In this document: piece after piece, positions 1 to 13,835 of the stretch
Layout of the letters: the number at the start of each line of letters is the position of its first letter
Numbering within the stretch: the stretch's first letter is position 1
Assembly (NCBI GenBank): GCA_022605425.2
Contig: CM061253.1
Span: 547,001-611,000 of the forward strand
Length of the DNA: 64,000 nucleotides
DNA from: Hamiltosporidium tvaerminnensis
Taxonomy: Eukaryota; Microsporidia; Dubosqiidae
Direction: 5' to 3'
Position numbers and translations under genes: made by a program
Notes under the pieces: model-generated
What the model was told of the DNA's origin: nothing
Databases searched by the model: none
Seen by the model: only the letters and a program-made list of their open reading frames with translations

Positions 1-3000
1 TTAAAGACCATAAATACAATCTATTCTGAAAAGTGTGTTCAATTTAGAAAAATATATATATTTAAAAACTTAACTAGAAAATTAGAGGTGTGTTTTAAAA
101 TTTTATAGTTTTGATTGCCTTCGACTCTCAAATACATACTTGTGCCCAATTTATAAATAATAGGCAGTCATCAAGCCATAAAATCTTATTATATAATCTA
201 AACAATATTAATTTCGAAACAACATAATCGAGGCTTTAAACATTTTATAAAAAATCAAAATTTATATAATTCAGTAAAATGTGCAACAACAGTCTTTTAA
301 ACAATAATCCAAGTATGGAATTCTAAATATAAAGAAATATAAAAAATATTCTCATCCCAATCGCATTATTGATTCTAATAAAGTCAACATATTTGAAAGG
401 AATCATTATTCGCTTGCCAATAATTTAAAAACAAAGGAATTCCATATAAAGTTTGTTTCTAGAAAATTATATTGGCTATAACACCAAAAAAAAATGAACT
501 ATTTATTACGTTAAAGGCTCATAAAAATGCTTGCGTCTACCTTTCTTTGATCTCATTTAGCCAAAAAATATTGGTGAGGTAAGAAGGTGAAAAGGCGCAT
601 TAAATAATTTAAACTAATGAGTGGGACAATTCAAGATGCAGTCGAAGTCAACATATTAGTGATATACTCCACATTGTAAAATACTTACAATTTGAAAGTA
701 ACTTGAAATTCCACTTTTTATTGATATTATAAATGTAATATATTATATTTTGTAAATTATAATGCTATAATAAATATACTTTAGAAATTAGCTTATTTAA
801 AAAAAATTCAAGTATATTTAAACGTGGTTTCTAATCGAAAAAACCAAACAAAACTTAACACGACAAAATCTCTATTTTAACCCAGAAAAATATAACTTTC
901 GTTTACGAGCCTAGCTCATATTATTCCTATTTAAGCTAAAATCTTCATCAATCATGACACTTTTACATGCGAAAAGAAAAATATATCACATAATGCTTCT
1001 TTGATCTTATATTCGCGTCGATATCTATTCACGGTTAATTCGAATATTCTAGTAATTATGAAATATGCCATTAGTGAATGGGTAATTTGATAATTTTTTT
1101 AGAAACAAAAACAAGATGATATTATTTTAAACTAAATATGTATGATAAACACGTATATTAAAGAAAAAATATATACTTACTCAAAGAAATCAAGTAAAAA
1201 ATATTTAATCGTAATAGCAGCTTTCGCTTTGGTGAAATTTCAAGTGGCGTACGTTGTTTATTCAAAAGTCTTTCTTTTTCAGCTGCAAATCCAAATCTGG
1301 AGCCACGGAGACTATAGCGTTGGCCCGAGATTAGATGATATTCATGCAATTCTCTCTATCAGTCTCTGCATATGGAATTTCTTCGGACTCATAAACTTTT
1401 CATGATATATTGTCACTTCGTTCATCGCTTAATCGGATTTAAGTTTCGATGGTTTGTGTCAAATTAATAAAATTTGAGATCTGTTATTTTTAGAAAAAAG
1501 GCCACAGTCTTCCTTGCCTTGGGAGACTATTGTCTTCATCCGGAACACATGCACTTCCCTATCTTAGCAACAGAGTATTCTGATTAGAGATTTCCTTCCT
1601 TTTTTTCAGCTTGTTGTTTAGATTTTTTGCGGAGCACTCCACAATTTTTAAACTTGTATTGTTTTCTTTTTTTTTAAATTTGAATTTATAGGTAGGTAAC
1701 AGAACCATCATCCGCACATTTTTAGCCACAGAAACGCATATTTGGAATCTTGAAAACATTTATTTCCCTTGGATTGTTATGAAAACAAGCACCTGATTTG
1801 GATGACGAGGTTGGGTATTGAAAACAGCTATCAAATGAAGATGCTTGCTTTTCTTTATGTGGTGATGTTTTTATGTTGCTTGGTAATTTTGCAGTACGGA
1901 TTTTTTTTGACTGTAAATTATTTAAATCTTTGGTATTATTTCTAAGTTCTCTTGATTATTCATATTAGAAGGAAACTTCTGTTGGTAAAAAAATATTTAC
2001 CAAACTATAATTTTTTTAAAAACATGGCTTCATATGAAGATAATTTGCGTCACATGAATAGGTATTTTTATAGTCAGAGTAAAAGGGAAGCTTCTTGTCT
2101 ATTTTCCTCTGTTTGTGTCTTATTGCCAATAAGAAAAATAATTACTTGATTCTTATTTTCATCTTCCAATGGAAATCTGACTTCGAGTGTGATTAACTCC
2201 TGTTACACTATCTATAACTCGAGCAACATTTTAATAGTTAATCAGCAAGAATGAAGGCAAATTATCTACCTTGTCAATTTAAAAATTGTAGATGCGCTGA
2301 AATTGGTAAAAAAAATCCAAAATAACACAAGCTTCTTTCTTTGATTTTTAGAAGTCGAACCAAAGACATTATCAAATGATTTTTGTATACTAGTATGAAG
2401 GTATATTGATTATAAGGTTATGAATGTTTTTGGTTAAAGCTACTTGAAATTACGATTTCTTGTTTTTACTTAGTATCGGTTTTACTACTATACTTTTTCT
2501 ATTACACATATCAAATTTTTGCACGGCATACATAAATTTTTTTTTAGCAATTTTTCATGCAACACTTTCCCTTTTTATTTGGCTTTTTTCCGATAATCGT
2601 AGCATATGTGCTTAATCTTAATATGAGCATCATGAAAAATTTACCCCAATGTATACAAATTGAATCTGTATTTGTATTTCTCCTCTGCTAAGTTATCATA
2701 TTAGACTTGCATAAAACCCGATATTCCTGTGTTTTTTTGGTCAATAACTTGCTTTAAGACGCTTTAAGCTTTATATTAATTCCAAGCGTTGTTTTTTTTG
2801 CGAGGATTTGTACACTATGGTCTATAGATCGGCCTGTTGTATTCCGTAGTTTACCACAAGGATTCTCACACCAAAAACATATATTCGGTTTTTTATGTTA
2901 CTTTAGAACAACTAACACACAAGTAAGAAAAAACCGAAACAATCTGCAATTCAGTTAAGTGCAAAATGATACGAGGGACAATCCAGAACGATTGCTGATG

Positions 3001-6000
3001 GGTCTGCGAATCACACCAGATGCAGAATACCACGTTGCTATCAGTATATTAAACTGACCAAAAAAGTTGTGGCGATATTTATATTGACTTGGAGTGCAAT
3101 AAATTATTCTAGATTGTCGTAAAATTTCAAAATCGACACAGTTTGATACAGCATTATTTACAATGCTCGATTATTTAAATTGACCGAGGCAATTTAAAAA
3201 CTGCTGTATGTTGAGGGTATGAATTATGAGTGTCAATAAAGGTGTTGGTTTTTTATATTAAGCTATATTAAAGAAGGAGTTTATAGTAAGATTTATATAA
3301 AGTTTTAATATATAGCGTCGCAAGAAAAGCTGTCAATTAATAGTAGTACTTTAATGTGCATTAATATCAGCATGGTGAATTAAAGAAGGGTAATACAAGA
3401 GATGATGATTAAAAAAATATGATTTAAGAAGCAGTAGATTAAAACGTACTATTGTAATAAGCGAGTAGGCTAACAAGATGGAAGGGTGGATTATTGGTTG
3501 TAGTAGTATGCCTAAAGATGTTTATAGCAGAGAAAATAAAAAATAGGAGTTATTAGAAACTGTAGGTAAAAAAATATATTTTCAGGCACAAATATAAACG
3601 GTGAAGAGTTATTTATACTTAATCTTAAACATCTATTATTTTCTCGTTTTTAAAAGTAAATATACAAACCAGTTTTCACATGTGAATTTTGCTTCCCTTT
3701 TCATTCGGAAAAGCATTAATCTATTTACAACAAAAAAAAATACGAAGAAATATTACTAGTTTTAGAAAAGGCAGTTTATCAAGATCGTACATGAAAAGAA
3801 ATCCATTGCGAATGCCTCAAGACAACTTAAACAAAAGAAAAATGAAATTGGATATAAGATTTGAAGTAAATCGATTATTAATTGCTCGAAACATTCAAAT
3901 AGAACACAAAAAAGTATAATAAACATTAAGAGCCTGACGATTTGCACTGCTCGAACTCGTTCGGATGAACGAGGTTACCAAGAAGAACTAGACTAAAAAC
4001 AGATTGTATATGCAACATTACAATTATATGAAAAATGCACGGTGATTTAAATCTTTTAGGGTTTCATTAAGATTTTAATTATGATTATAGCTTAAAGGTG
4101 GTTACATCTTTAGATAATAGACAAATTATGAAGATCTCGAAATTTTAAATAAAAAACAGGATTTAAAATTAGAAAGTGCTCGCGTATAAAAAAAGACAAC
4201 CCACTAATATTATATTTAGCACCGTACTATTATCAAAGTTAGTAATACGTAAACTAATCCAGTCAAAACATTACTGACAAACATGCAAGTAAATTCATCT
4301 TTCGGTGTGACAGAAACTATGAGTAAAAATCAATCTAAACTCTAGACGTACGAAAAAAAAATTATCATGCGCTAATCCTTCTTCTGCTGTCAGATTCAGC
4401 TTATAAATTTTAGAAATTCGTGTTAACGAACCAAATATAAACAATTTTATATAGTACCTAGATACAACACTAGCACTGCTTGATAAATTGTGGTGCGTTA
4501 CAAAATTTTTAAGATCTAACATTGACTTAGTTGTTGTATTAAGTATGGCATCAAGCGAATACAAGCCGATTCTTACTTTATTTGCATTAAAGTTGACAAA
4601 GCACAGTCCAGTCAAAACAAAAAAATACAATTTATTTACAATTAACAAGTGTAAATGATTAAAATGGATTATAAATAGCCTGCTGTTGTATTTGTTTTTT
4701 TTGTAGCAATAGTTATGCTCCGTAAGTCATCACCTCTGAGGCTCTTTAACGCATTGCAATATTCTTTTTATTCTTGATATTAGAATTTGAATATTATTTC
4801 AATATTAAAATCAAATATCAATAAACCAGTACGATATCAGCTCTAAAACAGGGCCATGATCCTCAATTCATATCGACTGAGGACGAATATTAATAAAAAT
4901 CAAGAAAAACAAATTATGATATGTCGGAAATGTTATCTCGATGAATTTTTTCTATTAATGTCAGCGTTTCAATTATATGATCACTTTTTATTTTATTAAA
5001 TCAAGCCAAACTCTGTTTAAGTACAAATTTATTAAAACAAGGTTCTAACAATAAAAATCCTAACCAATCGAAAAACGGTTGTAATGCCGGCTAAATAAAC
5101 AAGAAGCCCCATGGAATTCATGAATACGCCCAAGATAAATGACTAATGTTTGTGCTTAAGTGTGTGCAAAGTTTTTCATAACATTCACTATGAGCCTATC
5201 ATAATGAACCCCTAGAAGTTCGATTGTCTGACATTGTCTTTAAATTGCATGACTTTGTCGCACACGTATTTAAACAAAAAAGTGAATTTTAAGTTGAATT
5301 TGGTTCAAATTTCATGTTTTTGCAAGAAAGAGATTGAAAGTATTCCATCGAGTAATAGAAAGAAAAGACTATTGCTCGAATTATATACTTTTATTGGATT
5401 GATTGATAAAATCATCCCGTTCAAATTGATGAGACCATCCAGGAGAAATTTTTAACTGCTGAATTGGTCTGCGTTACTTAAAATATCTAAAAATGATTTA
5501 AAATATATCCAGGGCAATCAACAATGATTTTTCGTGGATGAATGATTTAAAATAAACGATGCGCCCTATTCAAATGACCCATTCTTTAAAGTTCAATAGA
5601 AAATAGCAGGTTTTTTCCCCCCTATAATATTACGAAGAAAAAAATCATCCTTATAGAGTTCTCAAAATGGCTTAAGCCAATTACTGGTGGATTATTTCAT
5701 TTTTCCTACTACACTAAAAAGCTTTATAAGCCCATATGAAAGTTAAATATTGCGATCAGTTAAATAATTTACAATATTCTTACATATAGCTCACAAGAGT
5801 GAAAATGTTATTTATGAGTTAAAATACAACTGCAAAAATCTATGAAATCGAAAAAAAAAACATTTAGATTGTCATTTTTATTCTATGAGTCTTTGGAATA
5901 TTTTTTTATTTTAAATTCATGAACGCAAAAAAAACTCAATTTTTACTTGGCAGTGATTCTTGAAAATAAATAATTTGTGTTTTGACTTACAAAACCAGCT

Positions 6001-9000
6001 CGAAATCTATATTTTGACAGTGCCAACAAGCCCAGCACGTTCTCTGATTCTACAATCTTAATTTAATAGGATAGATTCCACTATACTTAGAATCCCAAAT
6101 AGTACAGATGGAAATCAGAACCGGAAATATTTTCACGTGAGTAACAGAGCAGCATGATGCAAGGAATATTTAAACAATACAACTCTGACTCAGTAGGCTT
6201 TCTATATACAGTTCATCTAAAAAATAATTCGGTTTTAATTTAAAATTGCTATTATTAACCCATATAAACTAAATTATTTTAAAAAACTTCGCAAACTAAA
6301 ATTGAAATACTGCGGCCTATCAAGCTGAAATCTTAAAAATTAATTTTTCTTTAATTCGATTCCTACCGAAATAAGGCGCCTTCTTTTGTATAGAAAACTG
6401 CATACTTCAGCAAATATACACGCTATTTTTAATAAAATTGACAATATTTTCACCATATAATCACAATGATATTCTAAAAGAAACAAGATCAAGAGAATAT
6501 TGACATACTATTTCGATTGAGCATCGTAGGTGAATATTTCCCTATACCAAAAGTATCCAATCAAATCTCGCCTTTGCTAAAAGATGTTTTTTGGGAAAAG
6601 TTAACAAAATATACTGATGAACAGGTGGGTTTGTGCTGAATCAAACAAAATTTATGCTTATGATTGTTATTTTTTAACAGGAAAAGGGCTTAAATATGGA
6701 TGCATTATTGACATTTATTGAAAAGAATCTCCCAAAATGAATTACAGAATAATGCATTTTATATGAAACAATTCAGCAAAAAATTTACAACAAGCAGCTA
6801 ATTAAATTAATAGGTCCCACAGATATATATGAAAAACTTTATTATGAGAATTTTTTTGGCAAATATACGATCATCGTATAGAATCGCATAGAAAATGCAA
6901 CATCTGAAATTTCGAATATACATTTTTATGGTTGCCGAACAACACATTTAGGCATGAACTTGCATCGCATTCACGAAAAGAAGAGAGAATAGCATGCAAA
7001 AACACCATAGACGTCGAATAATCAAATTTATCTAAACATTATACATATTATATGAAAGAAATTGTAGATGACAGACAAAATAGTATGCAACGGCTTGATC
7101 ATATTCTGCAAGATCTAAGAGAAAATTTTAAAAAGTATGGTGAAGCACTAATTCGGTTGTTCTCTTTTGTCTAAACCTAGCGGTTATTTTACGTTCTACG
7201 GCAGATGATGACTTAATGCATGTCTCAAATTATCAGTTATGCCGAAATGTAAAGAAATTCATTTCGAAACCCAATATGTGTGATCACTCCAGAATGATGC
7301 ATCCGAAATCATTCGCAAAACAATTGCTTGCCATATAGAGTTGGGAAGATTAGTTTCGGCAAATGATACAATGTATAATTTTCAATAAATTTTTAAATAG
7401 ACATTAACTAGATTCCACTTGATTAGAAACAATTTTCGAAATATCCCGTAAATTATCAAAATAATCGGCCGCTTTTGCAAGGGCATTTTCGTAACCTCTC
7501 TTGCGGCACCCAGATAAAAGACATCTTTGATAGAGGCAGGCTCTATCATTTGAATAAAAGGGTTAGTTAACCCGTTTAACTAAAGTTTTAGTTTGATCAA
7601 CGAGAGATTTATTTAAATTGTTATTTAAGCTTTTCTTTTTTCTTTCTTCCACTATTGGGGTTTTAATAAAAGGTAAATTTATATTTTACAAGGGAATTCA
7701 ATAACCTATAATCATGTAGTTGAATACTACAGGCATATTGGCTACTAGCGAAAATTTTATAAGTTTTATCAATTTTGAAGTTAAAAATATAATACTAGAG
7801 AAGCGAGAACATATAAGTTCATAGTATAGTGCTAAACAATGCAGAAGAAGAATTGCCCGAAAAATCTTATCACTTACCGAATTTTACAGGCATTCCACCG
7901 TACATGTCAATTTTTAAATTGCAATGCGTATCATTCTTCTGCAAAATACCGATCCACAACAACTTTGTAACGAAACGAAACTTTCGGTTAAAAAACGTAT
8001 GAGAATGTCATCGAAGCCACCGTATTTAACTGAAAAATTGAAATGAGGGGCATTATTTTTATTATGAATTCCAAAGGTTCTAAAAATATTCTATTTAAAT
8101 ATAAACGTTTACTATTTAGTGTTCGACTCGTTTTTATAATGCTATAAACAAAGAACAAGAAAAACCCAGCAAACAAGTAGAATAGCTATACAGAATCCGT
8201 GCTCTTGTTGGAGCAACTTCATGGCTAGTTCATGCACGGTAAAATTCTCGTTTATAAATATAAATATCAGACGAAAAAAATAAAAATATTGTGTATATTA
8301 ATGCCCTCGAATAAATTTATAGCGTAAAACAGTATTAAAATATAAATTCAAAGTATTTTTTTACCTTTGGATGCTTTGTAGTTCCTCTATTAAAATATAT
8401 CAACAATCATTAGAGGTTAAGATAATTTTAAATTTTAATTACATTTTGTCAAAGAAGTACATGTTATAAACATTGAACGTTGAATATTTATATTTAAATG
8501 AATAGAATCTTGCATATTAGCTAGTAACCTAAATCTCATTTATAAAATAATTAGACATCAAATCTTGAGCCACTCAAAATTAATAATTTTATTGCAATAT
8601 AATTAAACTTATATATTTAATATATATGAAGCTGTTATTTAGATTTTATTAAGCTTATTTGAAAGGGAAAAGGATATGTTAAATTAAAGTAATTAATTAC
8701 CGGGATATTATATTTAATTATGTTACTAATTATATTAAAGATTTTATCCAATTAAATTCAGCCATAATATATTTTATATCTTGTACTGAAGTAAAATTTA
8801 ACTTGCAATTGTAACAGAAATATTTTAATATAAAATTTCGAATCTTCTTAAAATATTTGAATATATTAGTTGTTATAAGCTAAAAAGACAAGTTTCTTTT
8901 TATATTCCTGTTTGTGATTTTTAAAGTAAAGAATATGATTGTTTATGCCTAATAAAAAGATATTTATATTGCAATATAAGACAGAAATATCAATTTACTT

Positions 9001-9228
9001 TAACAAAAATGATATTTTAATATAAATTTAAATTCCTTTAAATCAATAATAATAATATAACAGTAAAGACAAAGCAGTTTGAGATTTGAATAAAAAATTC
9101 GGTTAATAATTTTATTATTATTCCCAAAAGTTTATATTATTAAGTACCCGTTATATTTAATTATAGAATTTAGATTAATAGTTTTAATTACGATTTATAA
9201 CTATAAATAGACGGAGAAATAGATAGCT
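1..9228. other. AT-rich gene-poor region
   Basis: I see no supportable gene in these 9.2 kb. Open frames are all under about 120 codons, lack recognisable domains and have no CCC start-site motif. Some stretches are less AT-rich and may be unrecognised dead transposons, for example 1230-1440, 1490-1560 and 2900-3060. The stretch 6480-7590 reads like decayed coding sequence on both strands, but only one short minus-strand phrase (listed separately) is convincing. Confidence 0.6.
7440..7590 (-). pseudogene. short decayed coding fragment, family unknown
   Basis: On the minus strand a short open stretch around 7445-7502 reads RGYENALAKAADYFDNLR. It looks like genuine protein sequence (alternating charged and hydrophobic residues, fewer Asn/Lys/Ile than random translation here). 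It has no start codon and is flanked by stops. It may come from a mobile-element protein. I do not recognise the family. Confidence 0.2.
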
Positions 9229-12200
9229 ATGAAAAATATTTTGATTTATTTTTGTTTACATTTGCACGTTTTAATATTTCATTCCCACTATATTTATTGT
9301 GAAAAAGTTTCTAAATCCAAAGGCCACGAAATATCTTCGGGTAGAAAGCATGAAATAAACCAACCAAATAAGATTCAAAATTCTACGTTAAAAAATAAAG
9401 ATCTTGAAATAAAAAGATTTAACGTACAGAATATGTTTGAAAAAGGTTTTCCAATGAATGATATTTTAATTGAAGAAAAAATACCGAATAATAAAAAAAT
9501 GACACATATAACCAGCAATCAAACAAGTTTAAAAAATAAATACTCGGATTCGAGAAATAATCAGAATATTGATAAACAGCTGAAGTTGATCGATGAATTA
9601 AATATTTCTTCAAAATACTACGATCCTTTAAAATCCAAACCTTAAATTTTAAACCCAACAGTTTGCAATATACAAGTACAATTCCGAAAATACTTTCAAA
9701 AAAAAGCTTCCCGAATTTACCATAACACCGAATTTAAATCAAATTATTGATTCTAAATGCAATAAAATGGAAGAAAATATTTTTAAATTGGCAAATACAG
9801 ACAAAAATTCAAATTTTCGGCTTCAATTTGGTGGATATTTTCCTCTTGAAACTAAAATTAATTTACCATCAGAAAATTCTTTATCTGCATCTTATCGTCC
9901 TTATCGTGAAAAAGTCTCCGATAATGTTTTAAACCAAAATCCCAAACTGCATCAAAAAAGAAGCAATGTAACTGCTAAAGATACCAAAACAAATAAAGAC
10001 TCGAAATCAAACAACGAAACAATAAAAACGTCTATAGAGCCAAATGATAAAACCTTCGAAGACACTAGATTAAATTCATATAAGCCCAAAATAAGTAATA
10101 GAGAACCTATTCAACAAATATTAGAACCGATATCGGAGGATTCAAAAACTCGCGGAGATGAAAAAAAATATCCAATAAAAAATTTTTCAGAATCTTTGAA
10201 AAATGAAATAATACATGAAAATAATAATGAAAAATGACTTATTAATTACATTTCCTATACATTCAAATGATAAAGATATTTCAAATAACACACATAATAC
10301 ACAGCTTATCTTATCTGGTAATGTTCAAAATGAAATAGTAATCCCGAATTATAATAAACCACCCAATGATATAATTACTGAAGAAATAAAAGCAGAAGAT
10401 CAAAAAATACCTATCATACAAGTCGAAAACCCGAACTCTTTTTTTACCAACAATTTTACCCAAAACGAAAATATAACTAAACAAGAAATATCTTTAAAAC
10501 CAAGTGTAACAGAAATTTTTAATGAACATGGCGAAACTACAATAGACTCAAAAATAGAATATATAGATAAACGCACTGGTATGACTATTTATCATCTCAT
10601 TGATAGTAAAATAAAGTTAAAAGACATCAATGAGTCTAAAGGAATAGTAGATAGTGTGCATGCACAACATATTTCCGAAGATAGCAATGAAAAAGAAAAA
10701 GGTGAACCGACTGTCTTTAAACTAGATGATAACTGTTTGCATTCAATTGATAGGAAACAATAAAAAAACCTTCAAAATTTACATGAGATTCAGCCTTCGA
10801 TCGCAGAAAATAAAAATGAAATCTTAAACAAGTACTTTAATTGGTATAAAAAGAATGTAAATGAAGATACGCAATATAATGATATATTATATGTTTTGCA
10901 CGATTCTACACAGAATGAAGCTTTAATGAATCATAATATCGATATAAATACTATCGTAGACCAAAATGGGAATCCGATTCCAGATGCAAAAAGTAAACGC
11001 GAAATATTAGTAAACTTCTTGCTGTATTATAAATCTTTTGTAAATCCAAATGGACAGGATCGTGACTTAATGTATTTTTTACAGACTTTAATAATATAGG
11101 ACACCCTCATGCGAAGAAAAGACATGATATAATCAAAAAAACATATGCTATTTCGGATATAAATAAAAATTTTAAAGAAGATGTAAACCAAAATATTCAA
11201 AAGCCAATAAATTACTCTGATTTAGATAGTGCAGAAACGCATTCAAATGAAAAATATGATAAATTTGTGCAAATCTTCCAAAATCAAGAAAATCCCAAAA
11301 CATTAAACTCTTTAAATAACAATAATTTTGGTATAAATAGAGACTATTTTCCCAGTCTTAACATAATTCCGAGTTCCCAAAAATATACTGAGAATGAAAA
11401 TCATGATATTTTTCCGCCACAGTACTTTTCAAATACCTATCCTGGTGCTACGGAAGATAAGATAGATTTTTATCCAAATACTACTGAAAGTAATATGACA
11501 AAATCAAAATATCCAGACAATAAAAGTTATATGCCCGGGGTTCATTCAAACATCTACAGATTTTCAAACACGGATGATAAAATAGACGATTCTGGTATTC
11601 CGTATGTATTTGATCGAAATAATCTTGAAGTGAATGTTATGTTTAGAGAAGAAGGAGCCGATAGTCATTCGAATATAGGTTCTGAATACAAAAATCCAAA
11701 TGTTTCTTATACAAATTATTTCAATATTTTGAGCGGTCTTGACTCAAATACAACCAAAAATACAAGTTCGAAACAAAATGCTAGAAATATGGAAATGTTG
11801 ATACCAAAGGATCTTAATAATTTTTAAGAGAACATGCACTATGGAGAAAATACAGATAAAGCCATAAAAAAATTTGATATAGCTCATCAAAAAACACATT
11901 TAGGTACACCAAATATGAGCGAATCAGAATATTTTACATATGGTAATCCAAATTATGGCGTAATAAAAGAACAAGGAGAAAATAATGATGCAGGAATAGT
12001 GGGTAATATTGAATCTGGCAACACACTGAATAGAAATCCTTATTATAATTCTTTATACCATGATATCAATTCTAATACAACCAAAGATAGTGAATCTACA
12101 AACCTATCAAACAATGCTATATTTCCAGTTCAAAATCCTAGCACGGATTCCAGAAATTTTCTACAGCAAAAAATGAAGTCCGTGCATAAGAAAAGCAAAT

Positions 12201-12476
12201 GAATTTAATAACGCAAAAAAACCAGGAATTAAATATGGAACAAATGAAACCGAAAGCCTAAACACTTTTAAAGGAAACGGAAGATACGATGAAAATAATA
12301 TATCCAAAGCAACTGATTATATGCCGTGGGATAGCCCCAGCTTAAATATATTAGAACAAAAAACCGAAGGAATAAATGCAAAAGATATAACCGTAAACAA
12401 TATTAATGATACTATTCGAATGCCTGGTTACAAAGGAAAATATGACAGGGGAACGAACGAAAAAAAAATTCTATGA
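9229..12476 (+). pseudogene. broken gene for a large secreted Asn/Lys-rich protein
   Basis: The gene starts at ATG 9229 with a clear signal peptide (MKNILIYFCLHLHVLIFHSH, then cleavable-looking residues) and then becomes low-complexity, rich in Asn, Lys, Ser, Thr and Tyr. The protein continues for about 1,080 codons but changes frame repeatedly: frame 1 to 9645, a short frame-3 bridge, frame 2 from about 9653 to 10237, frame 3 to 11099, frame 2 to 12202, frame 3 to the TGA at 12474-12476. Each shift lies at or near an A or T homopolymer. In-frame stops also occur at 10761 (TAA) and 11825 (TAA) with the same style of protein resuming after each. Codon and amino-acid composition stay uniform throughout, so inactivation looks recent. 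Homopolymer sequencing error could explain the shifts, but not easily the stops after which the same frame resumes. A spore-wall, polar-tube or host-exposed role is possible; nothing in the sequence decides. Confidence 0.75.
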
Positions 12477-13584
12477 ATAACCAACAAGAATCTTATCTCT
12501 ACGGATGGTCGTTACTTAAATGTCGGTTAATTTCAGATTCAGATCTAGAGACGATACAAAACCATAAAAAAAGGCGTTTATATCACCTTTGGAATAACAA
12601 TTCTGACTTAATTGCTTAAAATTGTTTTACTAGCAATAAATACAGTTTACATTAAATGGCCTCAATCTAACACTATTGATTAAATAATATTTGTAATTAT
12701 TATAAAAATGCTTTAATATATTTTTTAAAAATTACCAAATTCGGTAATTAATAATAATCCTTTTTAATTACTATTTTATGTTTGTCTTTTCCTTATTCAT
12801 TTCTAACTTTTAATACTTTTCAAATCGTATAAAAAATAAGTAGCGCTAGACAAAAAAATGTGTACTTGAAAGCCTTTGATAAGTGCATAGTTTGAATTAT
12901 AGTAGAAAGATAATCTAAAAATAATTTTAGAAAGTCGCTTTAAAATTTGCGTTTTGTTTTCTGTAAAAGCATTGATTCATCGAACTCTATATATTGATCT
13001 TTCATAGAGATTCAATAAAATATATGTTCAAGAAAACTAAAAAAACGAAGTAAATATTTTTCTCAAATATTATTATAATATGTTCATTCAAATAAGGCGA
13101 TCTAAATTATATATCCACAGCAAGTAAAATTTAGTGCAAATATAAAGATACAGCATTAAAAACCAGAAAATTCATAATAAAACAGCTTATACATAACTAA
13201 ACTTAAATTTCAACGTACAGCACTATCCTTTTCATCAACAATATATAATCATTATATACTTATAAGTAATTTAAAATAAGGTTTTTCAAAACCAGAAGAG
13301 AAATAGATAATTAAATGCCAACTTTATGGGTTTGAGAGCAGTAAAATTTAACTTTAAATGTCGAGAAGTACTCTTCTATGATTTAAAAAGGTCGAGTGTA
13401 CTAAACACGTATGTCTTTGTAAGAGGCTAAATACAAGCTTTTATCATGTTATGATAGCTATTACAAATAAAATTACAGCGCAACTAATAATTTTCGTATT
13501 AATATAACATGCATAATCGTTGATCGACCTAATGTAGGAGTATTGAACACAAAAAGTATATAAAGTAGCTGAAATAAATTTCTG
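12477..13584. other. AT-rich intergenic spacer
   Basis: No open frame of note, no recognisable RNA gene. Near-random A/T-rich sequence between the broken secreted-protein gene and the GC-richer retroelement fragment. Confidence 0.6.
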
Positions 13585-13835
13585 TTTTTACTTCATTCAT
13601 CCTCGGCACTACAGCCCTGCAGGAGCCTTGATCGCCTTCAGTAATACCGCCCATCTTTTTTCCAGTGTTTTGTTTACTTTTTCGGGTCTCGTAACAAGGT
13701 TGTTTTAAAGGGTGGATTGTTAGCCCTACGCCTAACCCCCAAACTTGGAAGACGAGTCACTTTTAGTCACCTCTTACACAAACAGAGAACATTACAAGCT
13801 AATTCTGCTCCCGGGTTGGTGGAAAACGGTTTTAT
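13585..13835 (-). mobile_element. GC-rich non-LTR retroelement fragment
   Basis: This ~250-bp island has visibly higher GC than its surroundings. Read on the minus strand it runs from CCACCAACCCGGGAGC through a GGGGGTTAGGCGTAGGGC core to GGGCTGTAGTGCCGAGGATG. The stretch just before the TAG reads EKRWAVLLKAIKAPAGL-stop, close in layout to the C-terminal tail of the LINE at 59.58 kb (VKEVHPLQGL-stop, followed by CTGTAGCGTCG). I recall similar sequence at the ends of arthropod LINEs, from memory only. It is a short fragment with no intact ORF. Confidence 0.45.

Noticed and set aside
3689-3919. 76-codon basic frame that looks ribosomal-protein-like by composition
   Set aside because: No recognisable family motif and no CCC start signal. 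Composition alone is not evidence in AT-rich DNA.
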